Made by a program: the position numbers and the translations under genes. Positions 63,959 through 64,000 of a DNA stretch of 64,000 bases are shown here, piece after piece. The notes under the pieces were generated by a model. That model had not been told where the DNA came from, did not search any database, and saw nothing but the letters and a program-made list of their open reading frames with translations. Position 1 is the first letter of the stretch, and each line of letters begins with the position of its first letter. Source of the DNA: Candidatus Zixiibacteriota bacterium (GTDB taxonomy: Bacteria; Zixibacteria; MSB-5A5; GN15; JAAZOE01). The DNA lies in NCBI GenBank assembly GCA_036480375.1, contig JAZGGI010000024.1, positions 233,809 to 297,808 on the forward strand, read 5' to 3'.

Positions 63959-64000
63959 ATGAATTCGATTGATCCCGCTTTAATTAAAGAACTTCTCAAA
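63959..64000 (+). CDS. Start of a gene cut by the window end
   Basis: AGGAG at 63947-63951 lies 7 bases before ATG 63959, and 14 codons (MNSIDPALIKELLK) remain open to the window end. The product cannot be identified from so little. The region upstream holds repeats. Confidence 0.6.
   Translation, partial: MNSIDPALIKELLK

Overview
This 64-kb window comes from a Gram-negative bacterium of moderate GC content, most likely a member of the FCB superphylum. A little-cultured lineage such as candidate phylum Zixibacteria is a good guess, but no rRNA gene is present to settle it. The inference rests on secreted proteins ending in FCB-type C-terminal sorting domains (a YPNPFNP motif followed by a FlgD-like beta sandwich), a pair of PorV/PorQ-like outer-membrane proteins, lipoproteins, and octanoyltransferase LipB. 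No tRNA, rRNA, CRISPR array, transposase or integrase was seen.

Layout. 1-10000: the end of a large secreted protein, a GT39-type membrane glycosyltransferase fused to TPRs, and two secreted peptidases (S8 subtilisin-like and M6) with sorting domains. 10000-17000: a compact housekeeping run (ecfT, truA, transaldolase, purB, psd, pssA, purS, purQ, a DUF4321-like membrane protein, tatA and an unknown gene), mostly with stop/start overlaps. 17000-21000: a leftward signalling cassette of FHA protein, metallophosphoesterase and CHASE2 Ser/Thr kinase. 21000-31500: dusB, etfA, a Ppx/GppA protein, a secreted propeller protein with two PorV-like proteins, and an FtsX/MacB-type permease behind a sigma-54-like promoter. 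31600-42800 is the accessory zone. It holds a transglutaminase-like lipoprotein, a cluster of palindromic repeats, an AT-rich pair (PAPS-reductase-like protein plus four-helix membrane protein), ligA, a C-terminal remnant of a DnaE-type polymerase, dinB, two 87-bp tandem repeats, a second AT-rich pair (HEPN-like protein overlapping a PD-(D/E)XK nuclease-like protein), a modular repeat and a beta-helix lipoprotein. 42800-58600: STAS protein, ADP-forming acyl-CoA synthetase, gltX-glnS, an FGE-sulfatase-like lipoprotein, a rubrerythrin-like protein, two peroxiredoxin-family genes (one without its catalytic-cysteine segment), nadA, a 2-oxoacid dehydrogenase E2 overlapping lipB, an EamA transporter, nadE-rsmI-PAP2, and ssb. 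58600-64000: an FG-GAP propeller protein, a three-gene electron-transfer operon (octaheme cytochrome c, 4x[4Fe-4S] protein, NrfD-like membrane subunit), then about 1.1 kb of repeats before a gene cut by the window end.

The best candidates for something undescribed are the two AT-rich two-gene islands at 33741-35384 and 40213-41438. They sit on either side of DNA-repair genes and beside dispersed palindromic repeats. The HEPN + PD-(D/E)XK pair, with a 4-nt overlap, looks like a compact nuclease system of the toxin-antitoxin or anti-phage type. The PAPS-reductase-like + four-helix membrane pair looks like a second accessory module. Both functions are inferred from motifs and context only.
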